Source: Aphodovivens sp036306585
GTDB taxonomy: Bacteria; Actinomycetota; Coriobacteriia; Coriobacteriales; Eggerthellaceae
Length of the DNA: 64,000 nucleotides
Assembly: GCA_036306585.1 (NCBI GenBank)
Contig: JAXJZF010000005.1
Location: forward strand, 62,001-126,000
Direction: 5' to 3'
Under the pieces are notes generated by a model. It did no database searches. It was not told the origin of the DNA and saw only the letters and a list, made by a program, of their open reading frames with translations. Position numbers and translations under genes: made by a program. Shown here piece after piece: positions 60,703-64,000 of the stretch (the first letter of the stretch is position 1; each line of letters starts with the position of its first letter).

Positions 60703-61434
60703 GTGCCTGAACCGAATGCGCGCAACGTTGCGAAAGGCCAGCTGGTGGGCGTCGAGCCCCTCGCCGACTTCTTCGCGTGCACGCCGCGGTTCGCGCTGGC
60801 GTTTTCCGGCGGGACCGACTCGGCGTACCTCCTGGCGGCTGCTGTCGGGGCGGGCTGCGAGGTGAGCGCGTACTGCGTGAAAACTCAGTTCCAACCCGAT
60901 TTCGAGCTGGAAGACGCGCAGCGCGTGCTGGGCGATATCGCCGTGCGCCGTCCGCTTGCGGAGGTGTCGTTCCATGTGCTGGAGTGCGATGTCATGGCTC
61001 ATGACGACATCTGCGCGAACCCGCCAGAGCGCTGTTACCTGTGCAAGCGCTTCATCATGGGGGCGATCCGCCACGCCATGGTCGAAGAGGGGCTGGAGGT
61101 GCTGGTCGACGGCACGAATGCCTCCGACGACCCTGCGCGCCGCCCCGGCTTCCGCGCCCTTGCCGAGCTGGGCGTGTTTTCGCCGCTACGCCGGGCGGGC
61201 ATGACGAAGGACGACATCCGCGCCGCATCGCGCGCCCTGGGCGTGGGCACTGCCGACAAGCCCAGCTTCTCGTGCTTGGCCACCGCCGTTCCGCAGGGCG
61301 TCCCCATCACGCTGCGCTCCCTGGCGCGCGCGGCTGCCGAACGCGGGGTCGACGACGGCAAGCGGCCATGGGACTATGGCACTGGCGCCGCCCCTTCGGC
61401 GCTGCAACGCAATTTGGAAGGAAGAGGTGCTTGA
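60703..61434 (+). CDS. larE: LarE: ATP-dependent sacrificial sulfur transferase for the nickel-pincer cofactor
   Basis: A 243-aa PP-loop enzyme that activates and thiolates the pyridinium biscarboxylate precursor of the nickel-pincer nucleotide. PP-loop FSGGTDSAYLLAAAV (about 32-46), the Cys motif PPERCYLCKRF (about 108-118), GTNASDDPARRPGFRAL and KPSFSCLATAVPQG. The cysteines near 112, 115 and 190 could give a cluster-assisted mechanism, as in some LarE proteins, instead of a single sacrificial Cys. GTG 60703 follows GGAGG by seven bases; the longer frame from 60562 crosses the promoter and is rejected. TGATG overlap with larB. Confidence 0.88.
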   Translation: MPEPNARNVAKGQLVGVEPLADFFACTPRFALAFSGGTDSAYLLAAAVGAGCEVSAYCVKTQFQPDFELEDAQRVLGDIAVRRPLAEVSFHVLECDVMAHDDICANPPERCYLCKRFIMGAIRHAMVEEGLEVLVDGTNASDDPARRPGFRALAELGVFSPLRRAGMTKDDIRAASRALGVGTADKPSFSCLATAVPQGVPITLRSLARAAAERGVDDGKRPWDYGTGAAPSALQRNLEGRGA

Positions 61435-62204
61435 TGGACGAGCGCGAAGCGCGCGAGCTGCTTGAGGATGTCGCCTCAGGCGAGCTTAAGCCCGAAGAGG
61501 CGCTGCTGAAGTTGAAGACCGCTCCCTTCGATGATTTGGGCTATGCGAAGGTGGACCTGCAGCGCGGCATCCGCCAGGGCGTGGCGGAGGTTATCTACGG
61601 CGCGGGGAAGACGGCTCCGCAGATCGTCGGCATCGTCGCCAGCATGCGCGCGGCGGGGCAGAGCCTGGTGCTCATCACGCGCCTGGACGCTGCGAAGGCC
61701 GAAGCGGTGAAAGCGCTGCTGGATGCCGACGCCGCTGCGGAGTTCGACTACCGCGAAACCCCGCGCATCGGGCTGGTGGGCGCACTGCCCAAGCCCGACG
61801 GCAACGGGCGCATCGTGGTGGCGGCAGCCGGAACCAGCGATCTTCCCGTTGCAGAGGAGGCGGCGCTTGTTGCGGAGGCCTTGGGTAACGACGTGCAGCG
61901 CCTTTACGACGTGGGCGTGGCGGGACTGCATCGCCTGCTGGCTCATGCCGACGACATCGCTGCGGCGCAGGTCATCGTTGCGGTCGCCGGCATGGAGGGC
62001 GCGCTGGCCTCGGTGATCGGAGGCATGGCCTCGTGCCCCGTGATCGCGGCGCCCACCTCCGTCGGCTACGGCGCCTCGTTCGGCGGCGTTGCCGCGCTGC
62101 TTGCCATGTTGAACTCGTGCGCTTCGGGCGTTTCGGTGGTGAACATCGACAACGGCTTCGGCGCCGGCTACCAGGCAAGCCTCATCAACCATCTGAGCTG
62201 CTAG
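61434..62204 (+). CDS. larB: LarB: pyridinium-3,5-biscarboxylate mononucleotide synthase
   Basis: A 256-aa PurE-like carboxylase that adds CO2 to nicotinic acid adenine dinucleotide as the first step of nickel-pincer cofactor synthesis. The N-terminal helical part (LLEDVASGELKPEEALLKLK) leads into FDDLGYAKVDLQRGIRQGVA and the PurE-like fold with AAGTSDLPVAEEAA, YDVGVAGLHRL, AVAGMEGALASVIGG and PTSVGYGASFGGVAALL. Complete. Its ATG overlaps the larE stop by one base, and the short larC follows after 41 bases. Confidence 0.95.
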   Translation: MDEREARELLEDVASGELKPEEALLKLKTAPFDDLGYAKVDLQRGIRQGVAEVIYGAGKTAPQIVGIVASMRAAGQSLVLITRLDAAKAEAVKALLDADAAAEFDYRETPRIGLVGALPKPDGNGRIVVAAAGTSDLPVAEEAALVAEALGNDVQRLYDVGVAGLHRLLAHADDIAAAQVIVAVAGMEGALASVIGGMASCPVIAAPTSVGYGASFGGVAALLAMLNSCASGVSVVNIDNGFGAGYQASLINHLSC

Positions 62205-62245
62205 CGTTCGGCTTGCGGCTTTCCCGATTCGAAAGGAAACCTCGT

Positions 62246-62797
62246 ATGACCGTTCTCCATCTTGATCTTTCGCACGACGCCACGCGTCGCAGCATTCTTG
62301 CCGACCTGCGCGGGCGCCTGAGCGCCGAGCAGCGCGACGAGTTGGACGCATCTACGGCTGCCGCCGGCGTGCCGGACCGCCATCATCACGACATCGGCGA
62401 GGTGAACGCCACCATCGACTTCCTCAACGTGAGCGATCGCGTGAAGGAAGACATGCGCGACATCTACAGCATCCTGGCAAACGCCGAGGCCGCGGTGCAC
62501 GGGTGCCCGGTGGAGCATACTCACTTCCACGAGGTGGGCAACGGCGAGGCCATCCGCTGCGTGTGCGAGATCTGCCTGGCCATCGAGATGCTCGACCCCG
62601 AGCGCATCACCGCGACCCCGGTGCAAACCGGCAGCGGCACCGTCGTGTGCGCCCACGGCGAGCTGCCCATTCCCGCGCCCGCCACGGCGGCTATCCTCAA
62701 GCAGGGCATTCCCACTTGCGAGCAGTTGGGCGAAGGCGAACTGTGCACCCCCACCAGCGCCGCCGTCATCAAACACTTCGTGGACGAGTATCGCTAG
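62246..62797 (+). CDS. larC: Short LarC-like protein (core segment only)
   Basis: A 183-aa protein matching only the middle of LarC, the CTP-dependent nickel insertase (usually about 400 aa). Recognisable pieces: RHHHDIGEVNATIDFLNVS, ILANAEAAVHGCPVEHTHFH, EVGNGEAIR and AHGELPIPAPATAAIL. The usual N-terminus (DCFSGISGDM-like) is replaced by LHLDLSHDATRRSIL, and the C-terminal half including the LarC2 domain is absent; no frame downstream to 63018 supplies it. In lactobacilli LarC is made from two frames by ribosomal frameshifting, but no slip site or second frame is evident here. Function may be partial or changed. SD GAAAGGAA before ATG 62246. Confidence 0.75.
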   Translation: MTVLHLDLSHDATRRSILADLRGRLSAEQRDELDASTAAAGVPDRHHHDIGEVNATIDFLNVSDRVKEDMRDIYSILANAEAAVHGCPVEHTHFHEVGNGEAIRCVCEICLAIEMLDPERITATPVQTGSGTVVCAHGELPIPAPATAAILKQGIPTCEQLGEGELCTPTSAAVIKHFVDEYR

Positions 62798-63018
62798 ATC
62801 CGTCGCGCCGCGCCATCCTGGAGCGGCGGGCTGCGCGCCTTCCCGCCGTCCTTCGTTCGGCTTGTCTCGCGCCATCTTCCGTCGCCGCTCGCAAGCGCAT
62901 CGCTTCTATCAGGCGTTATGGAGGCGTGCTTTTATTTTCCGCGGCGCGCGAGGAAATCGCCCGGGCAGCGCCGGCGCTGGGATATCATCTTTGACCATGG
63001 AACAAGAGGGTGCGCAAC

Positions 63019-63684
63019 ATGTTTAAGCTGCTGGGCTGGTTAATAAAGCTCGTGCTGACGGTCGCCATCGTGGCGGTGCTGGCGGTGGCGGGCACCAACG
63101 CGGCGGTCATCCTCGCCTCGCGCGACGGCATCGTCGACGACGTTGCCGCTTTGCAGTTCGATGCCGATGCCATCGTGGTGCTGGGCGCTTCGGTCATGCC
63201 CGACGGAACGCCTTCCGATATTCTGCAAAACCGCCTTGATAAGGCGATCGCCCTGTACAATGCCGGGGCGGCGCCCAAGATCATCATGAGCGGCGATAAC
63301 GGCACCGCATCGTATAACGAATGCTGGGCGATGAAGCGCTACGCTGTGGCGCAGGGCGTGCCCAGCGAGGACGTGTTCTGCGACCATGCCGGTTTCTCCA
63401 CCTACGAGACCATGTATCGCGTGAAGCATGTGTTCGGCGCCGATCGCATCATCGTGTCGACGCAGACCTACCATCTGTTCCGCGCCCTCTACGATGCGCG
63501 TGGCGTGGGCATGCAGGCGGTGGGCGTGTCCGATGACGAGAGCGAATACAGCAATCAGAGCTGGTATGATCTGCGCGAGATCCCCGCGCGCACCAAAGAT
63601 TTCCTGCAAGTGCTGTTCCATGTGCCGTCCACCTTTGTGGGCGACCCTATCAGCCTGGACCAGTCGGGCGACGTGACAAATTAG
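63019..63684 (+). CDS. SanA/YdcF-like (DUF218) membrane protein
   Basis: A 221-aa protein with an N-terminal transmembrane helix (about 6-30) and an extracytoplasmic DUF218 domain. Family residues: AIVVLGASVMPDGTPSDILQ, PKIIMSGDNGTASYNE, AGFSTYETMYRVKHVF and IVSTQTYHLFRAL. SanA-type proteins affect envelope permeability and vancomycin sensitivity in other bacteria. ATG 63019 after AAGAGG is preferred over GTG 63010. No co-transcribed partner. Confidence 0.85.
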   Translation: MFKLLGWLIKLVLTVAIVAVLAVAGTNAAVILASRDGIVDDVAALQFDADAIVVLGASVMPDGTPSDILQNRLDKAIALYNAGAAPKIIMSGDNGTASYNECWAMKRYAVAQGVPSEDVFCDHAGFSTYETMYRVKHVFGADRIIVSTQTYHLFRALYDARGVGMQAVGVSDDESEYSNQSWYDLREIPARTKDFLQVLFHVPSTFVGDPISLDQSGDVTN

Positions 63685-63812
63685 CGATAGCTCGTGCCCG
63701 TTGAGCGCGGCATGGCGGTGGCGGGTTTGCTGCTGCAGCGCGGTTCTGCCTTACCGCAGCCTTCGCCGCGATGCGGCGCTTCGTCTGCCCATCCATCGAT
63801 GCCGGGGTATCG

Positions 63813-64000
63813 CTAGGAGGCGTTTTCCCGGTCACGGGGTTCGAACGACTCGATGAGGTCGCGCAGCTCCTGGCGCTTGTGGACGTCGAGCTTCGCGTAG
63901 ATGCGCTTCGAATGCGTGCGGATGGTGTTCTCCGACACCACGAGCATCTCGGCGATGCGCGCGACGGTGTTGCCGCGTGCGATAAGCTCCATCACCTCGG
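63813..64000 (-). CDS. LuxR family regulator, C-terminal helix-turn-helix (5' part outside window)
   Basis: The last 60 or so residues of a minus-strand gene that continues past the window end. They contain a LuxR DNA-binding domain (VARIAEMLVVSENTIRTHSK and RIYAKLDVHKRQELRDLI). The match to the C-terminus of the 528-aa regulator at 52880-54466 suggests another membrane-type LuxR protein, but the N-terminal part is not visible. Stop codon at 63813-63815. Confidence 0.85.
   Translation of the reverse strand, partial: EVMELIARGNTVARIAEMLVVSENTIRTHSKRIYAKLDVHKRQELRDLIESFEPRDRENAS

Overview
The window is a high-GC, gene-dense bacterial chromosome segment. The gene set points to a strictly anaerobic, gut-type member of the Eggerthellaceae (Coriobacteriia, Actinomycetota). 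The evidence is a membrane-embedded LuxR regulator beside a Tat-exported molybdopterin oxidoreductase module, several 4Fe-4S and flavodoxin-like electron carriers, radical-type 2-hydroxyacyl-CoA dehydratase activators, a FeoA-FeoB fusion, and LAxTG-like surface sorting signals. This assignment is inferred from gene families and style; no rRNA gene is present to confirm it.

Layout. 1-5031: 3' end of an EttA-like ABC-F gene, a secreted papain-like protease, and a UPF0210 protein. 5032-6119: gene-poor, with a long inverted repeat and a decayed membrane-protein gene. 6120-11921: redox and cofactor genes (MoeA-like protein, ferredoxins, hydantoinase A, double-rubredoxin protein). 12010-23582: TetR regulator, a 1593-aa activase/dehydratase fusion, a UvrA-like ATPase, then on the opposite strand a three-gene operon that looks like the split version of the fusion. 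23596-29630: histidine phosphatase, a 40-aa stand-alone sorting signal, rsmI, a YgjP-like metallopeptidase, an MFS pump and a cation/proton antiporter. 29935-37204: peptidoglycan hydrolase, metG, a TatD gene with an in-frame TGA, a flavodoxin-like protein with a basic tail, rsmA, veg, an Hpt protein and tRNA-Ala(CGC). 37302-41790: flavodoxin and ferredoxin proteins, a QueG-like protein, and a sodium:amino-acid symporter behind a glycine riboswitch. 42085-46629: FeoAB, MFS and a coiled-coil membrane protein. 46720-52764: hydrolase, TetR, flavodoxin, a truncated flavin reductase, aldo/keto reductase, cupin and an NSS transporter. 52880-59198: LuxR regulator divergent from torD-like, molybdopterin, FeS and NrfD genes. 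59415-64000: ychF, larE-larB-short larC, a SanA-like protein and the end of another LuxR gene.

How the genes work together. The 54772-59198 genes form a complete PsrABC/PhsABC-like quinol-linked oxidoreductase with its own chaperone and probably its own regulator. The lar genes make the nickel-pincer nucleotide, but LarA and most of LarC are missing here, and the promoter in front resembles MerR-type promoters. Many small flavin and FeS proteins fit anaerobic electron shuttling. The most unusual items are the TGA-interrupted TatD gene, the orphan sorting-signal peptide, the paired fused and split activase/dehydratase systems, and a perfect 27-bp palindrome behind a cupin gene.
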